This document shows, piece by piece, positions 47,413 to 58,245 of a stretch of DNA of 64,000 nucleotides (position 1 is its first letter; each line of letters opens with the position of its first letter). The position numbers and the translations under genes are program-made. Under the pieces are notes generated by a model, which saw only the letters and a list, made by a program, of their open reading frames with translations, had not been told where the DNA came from and did not search any database. The DNA is from Dipteris shenzhenensis (taxonomy: Eukaryota; Polypodiophyta; Polypodiopsida; Gleicheniales): assembly GCA_047967505.1 (NCBI GenBank), contig CM106539.1. One strand, written 5' to 3'.

Positions 47413-49803
47413 ATGTCTTCATCTTCAACAAGTAGCTCCAGTGAGGATGAATCCCTCCATATCCACCATCGCAAAATGTGGTTGGAGCAAAAAATCAAAT
47501 GTATGTGTGATTGATGTCGAGGAAACATGTATCGTGCATTCAGGATTACACTTAATCACATCTCAAAGTATGGAGAATGGGATGCGACCGTAAACATGGT
47601 AAGTGTTAAAGAGTTAAGGTTGATTGAGATACCTATGGGTGTTCATATGTTTGAGTTATGATCCCGTTTTAATTTGATACAGGATGCAGTGCCACACTCG
47701 CATATGTTGCCCTATGCTCGTCGTGAGGAAGCGAAGCATCGGCGATATGAGGTGGGATCTTCAAGAGGGACCCTTACGGATGCATGGAGTGATGGTGATA
47801 GTAGCCCTCTGCCATTACCTCATGAAGCCATGGAAGAGGAGGTGTTTGATGATATGGTGCAGGATTTATATGTCCATCAAGGGAGGGATGATAGCATGGA
47901 GTAGGATGATCTTTTTACTGCAGCATCGACTCCACTGTTTGAGGGGTGCACATTCTCTGTTCTACATGCCTCCCTTGAGTTACTAAACTTGCAAACCGGA
48001 GCAATGCAAGTTTGAATGCATTACTCAAGTAAGCTTTAAAGTCTATTTTGCAAACATGGTGAATTATGCTAGTGGGTCAATTACTCGAATGATTTTCCTC
48101 ATTTACGGTCTTCACGTGCAGGCTATTGTGTAAAATGCTTCCAAGGGAGAATAAATTACCGACCTCAAGAGATATGGCAAGGCAACATGTGACCTCTCTT
48201 GGAGGATTAGATTACAAGCACATCCATGCATGTGTCAACGATTGCGTTTTGTTTCGTGGACTACATAAGGATGCAAGAGAGTGCCCTACTTGTGGAGAGG
48301 CAAGATATAGAGCAGATCTCAAAACTTTGGACGTGCCTCGTAAGGTTCTGCGACATTTTCCCATAATCCCTCGATGAGATTGGTAGATGAGATTGCTATA
48401 TGCAGTACTATACATGCACGATGGTTGTTCTTCCTTGAGTGCTTCATGGAGACCTTGAAGGGCTTCGTGAGACAAAATACAAGACTCGAAGGTAGCATGG
48501 CCGAGGGTTGGTTGGTACAAGATTCACTTGTATATATTTCTAAGTTTCTTGTTAATGTGGATAGCTCTCTCCCATGACTATGGGAGGACTATGGAGAGAT
48601 GATGAAGACCTAAGGATGACCTCTATTGTGCCTCAAGGGAAAGGACGCAACAAAGTAATAGACACAGAGTTGCATAATAGTATCAACCTCTATTGCATGC
48701 TTAATAGTGATGTGATGAAAAGGTGGGTGACAAGATATGAGTGTGCAAAGGCAAGAAGACAAGAGGAAAGGGCCCTCTTTCGTACACACCATAGATCTCG
48801 TGTGCCATACCCTCAGTATCTAAGAGCACTTCCAAAAGATATTCATGTGGATTGGCTACTTGATGAAATGGAGAAAGCAGAGAAAGATGAGGGGATGCAT
48901 ATCACAATGGAAGAATGGGAGTATGCTAGGGGATGCATGAGCAAGGTTGGTATATAGAATGTTATGCATAAGTTAGGAGCTTTCAATAATTTAGATTGCT
49001 TATTTAATCGATTTTTTCTTGGTGTAGTGCACTATGTTCAATGCTATATGGTGTGAGGGCAAGCATTTTCGAACACAACGGATTGATGATAAGAGAAACA
49101 CATAAGATTGCCACGTCATTGCTAGCTTTGAGGGAGCCAATGGAGCCATGGATGATTATTGTGGCATAATCCAAGATATTATTAAGCTTGACTTTCGATG
49201 CTTCTTTATGTTTTGGATGTATAGTGGTTTAAGGACGTGGTGAAAAGAGGCCCTAATGCAACAATCAAACGCCATGCAAGTGGCTTTGTAACTATTGACT
49301 CCACAAAGTTTTGGCAAAGTAGGAAGGACACACTAATACTACCGCAACAATGTGAACAGGTACTGCGCACACATATAAAAATACTCGCTTTGAAATATTT
49401 GATGTAAGGAAAATAACATGATTGTATTTGTGTTTGAATTAGGTTGTCTATCAACCAATGGTGGATAATAATAGATGGTGGCATGTCATACCTATTATGC
49501 CACGTTCCAAAGTGATGTATAGTACATTTACTAATATGGAGCATATGGTGGATGATCATGGCCATGGACGTGATGATGACCGTGATACGAGAGAGGAGGA
49601 TGATCATGAGATAGGAGATATAGATATTGAGGCCATTACCCATGAGGACGAGCCTACCATTGGTGATGCTGATTTCGATGAGCACATGAGTAGCACAAGT
49701 AGTAGTGGGTTGAATGTATTTGTAGTTCTAAACACTTGTTTGGATTTTGAAGTAGATAGTTTGGCAAGGGTTGATCTCATTGAGGATGAGGTTGAACCAT
49801 AGC
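47413..49803 (+). pseudogene. TNP2-like CACTA transposase, core deleted
   Basis: Exon 1 (47413 to about 47599, donor GTAAGT) encodes a Ser-rich start and MWLEQKIK..CD*C; the TGA at 47512-47514 is CGA in copy 2. Exon 2 (from 47683) encodes HMLPYARREEAKHRRYE and TPLFEGCTFSVLHASLELLN. Next comes LPTSRDMARQHV, YKHIHACVNDCVLF and CPTCGEARYRA (48130-48320), ending KVLRHFPIIPR. The frame then joins directly to the DUF4218 domain (IHARWLFFLECFMETLKGFVRQ, 48374-48577), so the Transposase_21 core is absent. Linker (48574-48957) and DUF4216-type tail (YCGIIQDIIKLDF, 49145-49200; WWHVIPIMP, 49478-49505) follow, ending at 49803. Confidence 0.8.
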
Positions 49804-49984
49804 CCATCATTGATATTGGCAAAACTATTTTACATATTGTCTCATTCTCCTCAGCTCATTTAATTCTTGTATATGTGGGCTTGCAAAAAAGCATTGATGT
49901 TTTTGTTAAAATTATGTGCTTTGGTAATCATGGGCAAATTTTGGAAAGCAATGATGTACACCAAAATCTCACTTTCTGTATTCT

Positions 49985-50260
49985 CTGTTTTGCATCTAAA
50001 TACACGTCTAAATACGCATCTAATTCTCAATGTAAATGTGTTAATAGACACACTAATACATGTGCAAATAGACGTGCTGATAAATGCAATGTTAGACGGG
50101 TCCGTATGTTCTCAATGTAGACGCGCAAATAGACGGGTTAATACACGCGCAAATATACAAGCTGTTAGATGCGCGATTAGACGCGCCAGTAATTTCTCTA
50201 TTCAAGCAACACCTAGAGATGCGCCCCCTATTTTGCATGTCTACCAAGCACGTCTATAGT
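49985..50260. repeat. Right subterminal repeats of CACTA copy 1
   Basis: Repeated ATACACGTCTAAATACGCATC, ATAGACGGGTTA and AGACGCGCC-type units, ending near GTGTTGTTGTGATTTAC, an end also seen near 58225-58245. Confidence 0.6.
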
Positions 50261-50613
50261 TGCTTTGTGTTGTTGTGATTTACAAAATTTTTATGACCAT
50301 TTATTGATGGTTTTTATTGCCGTTCGGAGAGGATTCTCATTGACATATAAATATTATTGCACTTCAAGTGCCATATTGAAATTAAATGCAAATCAAGTTG
50401 GGTGACAGGGATAACTACCGTGTGCTAGCATGGAGGCCTCCAGTCCCACATTAAAAGGTCATTGTTCTAACTTTCCCTTTTTGTGGATGGATGCAGGTGA
50501 GTTGGCACACTTCTCAATCAGATTTGCTAATGACGTTTGCTGAGGATGACACTGGCACACTTTATACTACCAGCGGAATAGATAGATGCATAGGTCCATT
50601 CTATGATAATAGT

Positions 50614-51640
50614 TGATATTGTGGCATAATCCAAGATATTATTAAGCTTGACTTTCAACGCTTCTTTGTGTATGTTTTGGATGTAAAGTGGTTTAAGGAC
50701 GTGGTGGAAAGAGGCCCTAATGTAACAATCAAATGCCATGCAAGTGGCTTTGTAACTATTGACTCCATAAGGTTTTGGCAAAGTAAGGACACACTAGTAC
50801 TACCGCAACAATGTGAACAGGTATTGTACACACATATAGAAATACTCACTTTTAAATATTTGATAGCTTCGATGTAAGGAAAATAACATGATTGTATTTG
50901 TGTTTGAATTAGGTTGTCTATCAACCAATAGTGGATAATAATATGTGGTGGCATGTCATACCTATTACGCCATGTGCCAAAGTGATGTATAGTACATTTA
51001 CTAATATGGAGTGAATGGAGGATGATCATGGCTATGGAGGTGATGATGACCGTGATACAAGAGAGGAGGAAGATCATGAGATAGGAGATACAGATATTGA
51101 GGCCATTACCTGTGAGGATGAGCTGACCATTAGTGATGCTGATTTCGATGAGCACATGAGTAGCAGAAGTAGTAGTGGGCTGAATGTATTTGTAGATCTC
51201 AACATTGGTTTGGATTTTGAAGTAGATAGTTTGGAAATGGTTGATTTGATTGAGGATGAGATTGAACCGTAGCCCATCATTGATATTGCCAAAACTATTT
51301 TACATATTGTCTCATTCTACTCACCTCACTTAATTTTTGTATATGTGGGTTTGCCAAAAAGCATTGATATTTTTATTAAAATTATGTGCTTTGGTAATCA
51401 TGGTAATGTTTGGAAAGTAGTGATGTACATTTATTAGCCTGGACCAAAATCTCACTTTTTGTATTCTCTATTTTGCGTTTATAAAGGCATCTAAATCCGC
51501 ATCTAATTCACAGTGTAGACATGCTAATAGATGCACTATTAGACGTGCTATTAGATGCACCCGTATTTTCACTATTCTAGAAACACCTATAGAAGCATAT
51601 GTTATTTTGCGCGTCTAACAAGCGCGAGTATAGTTGCTTG
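50614..51640 (+). mobile_element. CACTA copy 3: TNP2 tail fragment and subterminal repeats
   Basis: 50614-51480 duplicates 49165-49985 (DUF4216-type tail, roughly 90% identical), followed by subterminal repeats (51476-51640). The sequence upstream (50261-50613) is unrelated and unassigned. Confidence 0.7.
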
Positions 51641-51657
51641 TCTTGTTGTGTACATTC

Positions 51658-53112
51658 AGCCCACTACTACTTGTGCTACTATGCTCATTGAAATAAGCAT
51701 CACCAATGGCAAGCTCATCCTCATTAGTAATGGGTTGAATATCTATATCTCCTATCTCACGATCATGCTCCTCTCTCGTATCACGATCATCATTACCTCC
51801 ATGGCCATGATCATCCTCCATACACTCCATATTAGTAAATGTACTATACATCACTTTGGAATGTGGCGTAATAGGTATGACATGCCACCACCTATTATTA
51901 TCCACCATTGGTTGATAGAAAACCTAATTCAAACACAAATACAATCATGTTATTTTCCTTGCATCCAAGGTATCAAATATCAAAAAGTGAGTATCTTTAT
52001 ATATGTGTACAGTACCTGTTCACATTGTGGCGGTAGTACTAGTGTGTCTTTCTTGCTTTGCCAAAACTTTATGGAGTCAATAGTTACAAAGCTACTTGCA
52101 TTGTGTTTGATTGTTGCATTAGGGCCTCTTTCCACCATGTCCTTAAACCACGACATTCAAAACATACACAAAGGAGCGTCAAAAGTCAAGCTTAATAATA
52201 TCTTGGATTATGCCACAATAATCATCCATGGCTCCATTGGCTCCCTCAAAGCTAGCAATGACGCTGCAATCTTGTGTGTTTCTGTTATCATCAATCCGTT
52301 GTGTCCGAAAATGCTTGCCCTCACACCATATAGCATTAAACATAGTACACTACACCAAGACAAAATCAATTGAATAAGCAATCTAAATTGTTAAAAGCTC
52401 CTAACTTATGCATAACATTCTATATACCGACCTTTTGCATGCATCCTCTAGCATACTCCCATTCCTCCATTGTGATATGCATCCCCTCGTCTCTCTCTAC
52501 TTTGTCCATTTTTTCAAGTAGCTAGTCCACATGAATATCCTTTGGAAGTGCGCTTAGATGCTGAGGGTATGGCACATGAGATCCGTGGTGTGTAGGAAAG
52601 AGGGCCCTTTCTCCTTGTCTTCTCGCCTTTGCATCCTCGTATCTTGTCATCCATCTTTTCATCACATCACTATTAAGCATGCAATAGAGGTTGATATTAT
52701 TAAGCAACTCCATGTCCATAACTTTGCTCTGTCCTTTTCCTTGAGGCATAATAGAGGTCATCCTTAGGTCTTCATCATCTCTCCATAGTCATGGGAGAGA
52801 GCTATCCACATCAACAAGAAACTCAAAAATATATACAAGTGACTCTTGTACCAACCAACCCTCGGCCATGCTACCTTTGGGCCTTGCATTTTGCCTCACG
52901 AAACGCTTCAAGGTCTTCATGAAGCGCTCGAGGAAGAACAACCATTGTGCATGTACAGTTCCGCATATAGCAATCTCATTCACCAAATGCACTAAGATGT
53001 AGTTGGCTTGTGAGAATAGAATGTGGAAAGTCTCCTCCACTAAACAAACCACCTCCACTGACATAACTTGAGCATCCTCAAGTGTGGTGGGATCTATTTC
53101 CTTTGAGCTCAC
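51658..53112 (-). pseudogene. TNP2 C-terminal half of CACTA copy 2 (DUF4218 and DUF4216-type)
   Basis: Minus-strand frames match copy 1: IHAQWLFFLERF-type DUF4218 block (CGTVHAQWLFFLERFMKTL) at 53112-52789, linker 52761-52522 and tail at about 52250-51658 (WWHVIPITPHSKVMYSTF at 51908-51850). The long plus-strand ORF across 51555-52373 is its antisense shadow. Confidence 0.75.
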
Positions 53113-53119
53113 ATACCTT

Positions 53120-53660
53120 TTCCATCATGCATACAATCTCATGATTTCCATCATGCATGCCCTCTTTCTTTATCCTGCCCTCATGCTGCAGTCCAATTTC
53201 CCTCATGCAATCCCGTATTTCCATCATTCATGCATGCTAAGGCATTGAAATTTCAATTTAAACATGCATGCAAGGGAAAGGAGAAAGGAAAGATGCAAGG
53301 ATGGGAGAATGGAAGGAGGAGGGAGAACGGAAGGAGAAGGGGGATTAGATTAAGGAGAAGGGATATGGGAAGGGAAAAGGGAAGGGGAAGGGGATTTCCA
53401 TCATGCATGCCCTCTTTCTTTATCCCGCCCTCATGCTACGGTCCAATTTCCCCCATGCAATCACTTATTTCCATCATTCATGCAATCCCTTATTTCCTCA
53501 CGAATGCTTATGGCATTGAAAATTCGACTTAAACATGCATGCAAGGGAAAGGAGAAAGGAAAGAGAAGGGAGGATGGAAGAATGGAAGGAGGAGGGAGAA
53601 CGGAAGGAGAAGGGGGAAGGGAAGGAGAAGGAGAAAGGGAAAGGGAAAAGGAAGGGGAAA
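53120..53660. repeat. Duplicated ATGCATG / purine-rich block
   Basis: A ~270 bp unit starting TTCCATCATGCATGCCC and ending in GGAAGGAGAAGGGG-type purine runs is present twice (about 53145 and 53396). Confidence 0.85.
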
Positions 53661-53679
53661 CTGCCATGTTAGAAACTGT

Positions 53680-54260
53680 CTGTCGGAGCGTGTCTATAGG
53701 CACGTCTACGTTGTTTTCCATAAATGTTGATGCACTGTTAGACGGGCTCCGACAGACGCTTTTTGACAAACAGGTGAAAAGGACATGCCCGACCCCAAAA
53801 AGAACAACAGTACAAAAAACATCCTTTCCCTGCATACGACAAAGGACGAATCTAAAGAGAACAACTTCCACAGAAGACCAACCACCAAGAAACTTACCTT
53901 GGATAGAGGTATGGAAGCTTCATGTCTTTCTTCAAAGCTTCCTCTCCTTCTTCTTTGGTGGCTTCCTGGTTCACCCTCTTCTCTTGTATGCTTGGGGATG
54001 AGTGTGTATGCCTAGAGATGAGTGTGGGTGCCTGGAGCTATGTGTGTATGCTTGGAGACCTGTGTATTGAAAGCAAAGCAAGCGCAGTGCTAAAAGTATT
54101 GAAAGGAAAGCAAGCACAGTGCTAAAAGTAGGTTTAAAAACCACTCTACAATCCATGCATTTAAAAGTGCATCTGCACTGTGTTTTAGACATGCCTATAG
54201 ACGCATTCCACATTATAGACACGCCCATAGACGTGCTTTTGGACACGATATAGAGTTTTT
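53680..54260. promoter_or_regulatory. Motif-rich spacer of CACTA copy 2
   Basis: Counterpart of 46590-47365 (reads GAGCGTGTCTATAGGCACG, later TTTTAGACATGCCTATAGACG), now beside the TNP2 start but detached from the Transposase_24 gene by the inversion. Confidence 0.5.
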
Positions 54261-54311
54261 CTCATTAAATACTCAAGAAAGAACACATTTTTTGGGTTAT
54301 TTATCTGTAGG

Positions 54312-56330
54312 ATATCTTCATCTTCAACAAGTAGCTCTAGTGAGGATGAATACCTCCGTATCCAGCATCGAGAAATGTGGTTGGAGCAAAAAATCAAATT
54401 TATGTGTGATCGATGTTGAGAGCAGGTCACAAAAAGAGCTTCACAACATATCCTCTATGCAAATTCCCTTAGCCCATAATCTGAGTTAATCACGTCTCAA
54501 AGTATGTAGAATGCGATGAGACCGTATCTCGGGTAAGTGTCACATTTTGCCTTGCCATATCTCTTGAGGTCGGAAATATATTCTCCCTTGGAAGCATTTT
54601 ACACAATAGCCTACACGTGAAGACCATAAATGAGAAAAAGTATTCCAGTAATTGACCCACTAGCATAATTCACCATGTTTGCAAAATAGACTTTAAAGCT
54701 TACTTGAGTAATGCATTGAAACTTGCATTGCCCCATAGATGGTCTGCAAGTTTAGTAACTCAAGCGAGGCACGTAGAATAGAGAATGTGCACCCCTCAAA
54801 TAGTGGTATCGATGCTGCAGTAAAAAGATCATCCTGTTCCATGCTATCATCCCTACCTGAGGATTAAACTCTGGATGTGCCTCGTAAGGTTTAGTGACAT
54901 TTTTCCATAATCCCTCACATCCAACATATGTTCAAGTGCAAATCCATTGTAGAGCTCATGTCATGGCATTCCTCCCATCAATCAATCGATGGTAAGTGGA
55001 GAACTCCCACAAACACTCCTGCATGGAAGCATATTGAAGACACTCCTGGTATGGACGGTGTGAACCCATTTGCTCTCAAAAGCACCTCTTACAGTGTATG
55101 GCCAGTGATATTGGTGAATTATAATCTTCCACCCTCTGAGCACCCTCTATCGCAATTAAGAAAGGACATGTTTTGTTATCCCTTCTAATTCCAAGGAAAC
55201 ATAAAGTCAAAAATCCTGAAGTTTATCTGGAGCCTTTGATTAATGAGCTAGAGGTACTTTGGAGAGGTATCGAGGTGCATGACGACGTGAGTAGGCCTCC
55301 CTCCCTCGTCACGAGACTTCAACTGCAAAGCAGTCTTGATGTGGAGGATGCATGACTTCCCAGGCTATGGCGAGTGTTCAGGTAAGCATTGAACTTTTAA
55401 TTATGAGTAGGCAATCGATGTGGCACCCTAAACCCACCTTGCTTGTGCAATTGTGCCTATTGTTTAGGTCTCACTACATCGGGTAACCATGCATGTCCTG
55501 TTTATGGCCCTTCACTAGTTGCTTCACGCACAGACATGTTGAATAAGGTCATCCATGAGAATCACCATTGATTTCTTCCATCGATTCATCCTAGATATGT
55601 TGCCCCTTGGAATGAAGTCCCCCCACACTCACTTACTTCAGGAGATTGGATGAGAATTTGGGATCGTTCCACGACTCCTCCACCACTTGCATGAGCTGGT
55701 AAGGGTTTGTAACTATTGTGTGCTATATTGAATGGAAATAAAGATTAAACTCTAACACCATCTTTGGTTTAGATACTCCATCTTTTATCGACTAGCATAT
55801 TGGTCCCACCTCAAGATCAATCACCTACTTGATCCCATGCATATCTTCAAGAATCTGGCATCTACCATATGGGAACATTTGAATGGGATACGAGATTCCG
55901 CAAGCACAAGGGAGGATCTACACACCAGAGGGAGTATGCGTGAAGCTTGGCCACAAGAGAGGCCAAATGGGCGTGTCTTTTTACCTCATGCACCATGGAA
56001 GTTATCAAAGCTAGAGATGGTGGCGGTGAAGTGAGCTATCACTACAATTCGTACTCCCACTAGATGCATGAGGTGTTTGAAGGGGGCCTTCACAAAGAGC
56101 AAGAAAAGAGGTGTAGAGCAATTATATGGCTTACAATCTCATGATTGGCAAAAGATGCTCCAAGTAAGTATGACTTAGCATAATCTCTTTTTCCTTACAA
56201 ATTTTTGAGTGTAGAAGCAACTAATCAACCATCGCTCATGTGTTCAGTTCATACTACCTACTAGCATTTTTCATAGTGCATTGAAGAATGTGAAGGATTG
56301 TATTTACAAGATGGGCAAGCTTGTGAGGAA
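54312..56330 (+). pseudogene. TNP2-like transposase N-terminal half and Transposase_21 core (copy 2)
   Basis: Begins where copy 1 has its ATG, here ATA (54312-54314). 54538-54857 is inverted relative to copy 1. From 54870 the catalytic core retained here but lost in copy 1 reads HMFKCKSIVELMSWHSSHQ, MDGVNPFALKSTSYSVWPVI, NYNLPPSEHPLSQLRKDM and YLEPLINELEVLWRGIEV. The next block, DPMHIFKNLASTIWEHLNGI and LYGLQSHDWQKMLQ, ends near 56330. Stops and frameshifts at 55190, 55353 and 55700-55830. Confidence 0.8.
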
Positions 56331-56477
56331 TAGAGCATGCATGATGGAAATCACGGGATTGCATGCATGATGGAAATCTTCTTGTCTTCTTTTCTGCAAT
56401 TCATCATGTGGCCAGGAAGCTCTTTAGGACCCTTGCTTGATCTTCGGGATGCCGTATTACAGTAGTTATATAACATT

Positions 56478-57680
56478 TTGGGGCACCCTCCCACTCCTCA
56501 GGAGTTATACACATACATAACGGGTACTCAAAACACCCCCCAATGGCAGTTTGGAGTCCTTCTCCCCTACAGTCAGGAGGCCCTTCTGCCTCATAGAGCC
56601 GCCATCATACTCCCGTGCAGTCAAGAGTCCCTTCTCCAGAGACGACTAGCCATCACACTAGCTCGTCACGACAGGGCATCATGCATAGTAGCAGGGAGAG
56701 CTCTGGGGGATGCATGGCACAATGCTTTGGGGGGGTAATTGTGGGGGTGGGGAGAATATAAATGATGCAGACATGCCAGAGGGTGATGGTACGATCTTCC
56801 ATGACATCACTCAAAGAAGAGGCATCTTGATGGATGCACGGGGGAAGGAGATCATGGCCTCCATGTGCTCTATAGTTGCTAACAACTATAGAGATTTCTT
56901 TATTCCATACAAAGAGCATCCAAGCAGGTTGGGAGACCATCAATGCTGTATGCTCTAGGTATCCCAATCCCCCCAATGTTGAGTTCATAGAGAAATGGGC
57001 AAAGTCAAATATTATTGTTATACTTGCCGATAAAAGATCATTGCTTAAGAGACAGGCACTAGCCGAGATTTCCAGGAGAGAGGGAGGTTAACCACCAAGG
57101 GGCCAGTCCCACACCGCTCATAAGCGTGAGTGGAAGAAAGCAATGAAGGCGGCGAAGATGGACCCCAGTCTTCAGCATGTGGAAACACGAACGATCCAAA
57201 TGGAGCAATATGGAAATGTGCATTTTGGAGAAGGGGGTGTTGAATCATGGGAGGCCCAATTTGTAAGTATCAATCTCAAATTATATTGCGCTTATGTGGT
57301 TTATTAGGAGGTTGTTTCTTTGTACTAACCCCTCCCTAAATTGTGTCATCTTGTAGCTTGATATCATGGGTAGGTACCCTACCCTGTCGAGATAGCCTAC
57401 CATCGTGGGACATTGCAAAGGACATACATGGAGGCACTTCTATGATGAGGGGTTGATTATTGAGGAGTAGTATATCCGAGCTACTGGAGCGCCCCCCCAC
57501 GTATTTAAAAGTACTTAAATAATGTCAATATTATAAGTAAATATTTCAGTTTTCATACATTGGTACATGTTGTCCCTCGTTTACAAGCCCCTAGGGATAT
57601 TTAGGAGGAAAAAGGCAAGGATACTGAGGTGGAAGAAGGCGACGAAGAAGGGAGTGAGGACACGGAAGACTTAGATTAGT
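56478..57680 (+). pseudogene. Transposase_24-like gene of CACTA copy 2
   Basis: In three frames: Pro/Ser-rich start (HPPTPQELYTYITGTQNTP), DGTIFHDITQRRGILMDARG (56785-56845), SRYPNPPNVEFIEKWAKSNI and DKRSLLKRQAL (56950-57060), DPSLQHVETRTIQMEQYGN (57163-57220), then the last exon after CTTGTAG (57356). Frameshifted near 56940 and 57090. Confidence 0.75.
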
Positions 57681-58059
57681 CATAGAAGTAGTGCTAACTA
57701 CTCTTTTTTGTACTTGAAGCCACAGGTGGCTTGGCTTCGTGCTATATGTACATACAAGCTCTTTTTGGGCTATGAATTCATATACATTCCTTTTATTTTT
57801 TTGGCATTCAATTTCCTTATGCAATGTTCTATTAATGAATGCCTTGTCAACTAAACGCTTTGGAGTTGTAATGTTTTATTCGGAGTTGTAATCGTCGGCT
57901 ATAGACGTGCATGGAATCATGCTAATTAAAATGCGGTTGACTGTAAGAATTGAATTGCACACTGTGGAAATGGGATTCTTGCAATCACACAGCATACACA
58001 TTTTGTTCAACCACACAAAATTCTACTTTATATATATATATAAAAATCTGCAGAGCGTT

Positions 58060-58245
58060 TATTAGAGTGTCTTTCTATTTTTTTAAAATTTATATAGAGC
58101 GTCTAATAGCGCGTCTATAGGAGCATCTATAGGCACGTCTATATGACGGGTCTGTAGATACGCAAATAGATGCGCTCGTAAGTTTTTGAAATTAAGAAAA
58201 CACGTCTGTGTCTATGGATGCATTGTGTTGTTGTATTACAAGTTG
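58060..58245. repeat. Right subterminal repeats of CACTA copy 2
   Basis: GAGCGTCTAATAGCGCGTC, ATAGGCACGTCTATA and GATGCGCTCG units; the string CTCGTAAGTTTTT here (58168-58180) matches, inverted, the left end of copy 1 (44628-44645). Confidence 0.65.

Larger units (their letters stand above)
44620..50260. mobile_element. CACTA (En/Spm) transposon, copy 1, internally deleted
   Basis: Subterminal AGACGYG/ATAGATGCG-type repeats at the left (44640-44930) and right (49985-50260) bracket two genes transcribed away from each other: a Transposase_24-like gene (-, 46448-45343) and a TNP2-like transposase (+, 47413-49803). The spacer (46590-47365) is full of the same motif. The left end may be ACTAAAAAAAACTTACGAG at 44620; a proven CACTA terminus and 3 bp duplication were not established. 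The TNP2 catalytic core is missing, so this copy is non-autonomous. Confidence 0.7.
51640..58245. mobile_element. CACTA copy 2 with internal inversions
   Basis: Same gene set as copy 1 but in inverse orientation and rearranged: TNP2 C-terminal half (-) 53112-51658, a purine-rich duplicated block 53120-53660, motif-rich spacer 53680-54260, TNP2 N-terminal half and catalytic core (+) 54312-56330, Transposase_24-like gene (+) 56478-57510, right subterminal repeats 58060-58245. Inverting about 53130-56340 restores the order of copy 1. The break regions carry inverted copies of CATGCATGATGGAAAT-type sequence. Confidence 0.7.

Noticed and set aside
51555-52373. 272-codon plus-strand ORF
   Set aside because: It is the antisense of the TNP2 C-terminal region of CACTA copy 2; the minus strand carries the family motifs.
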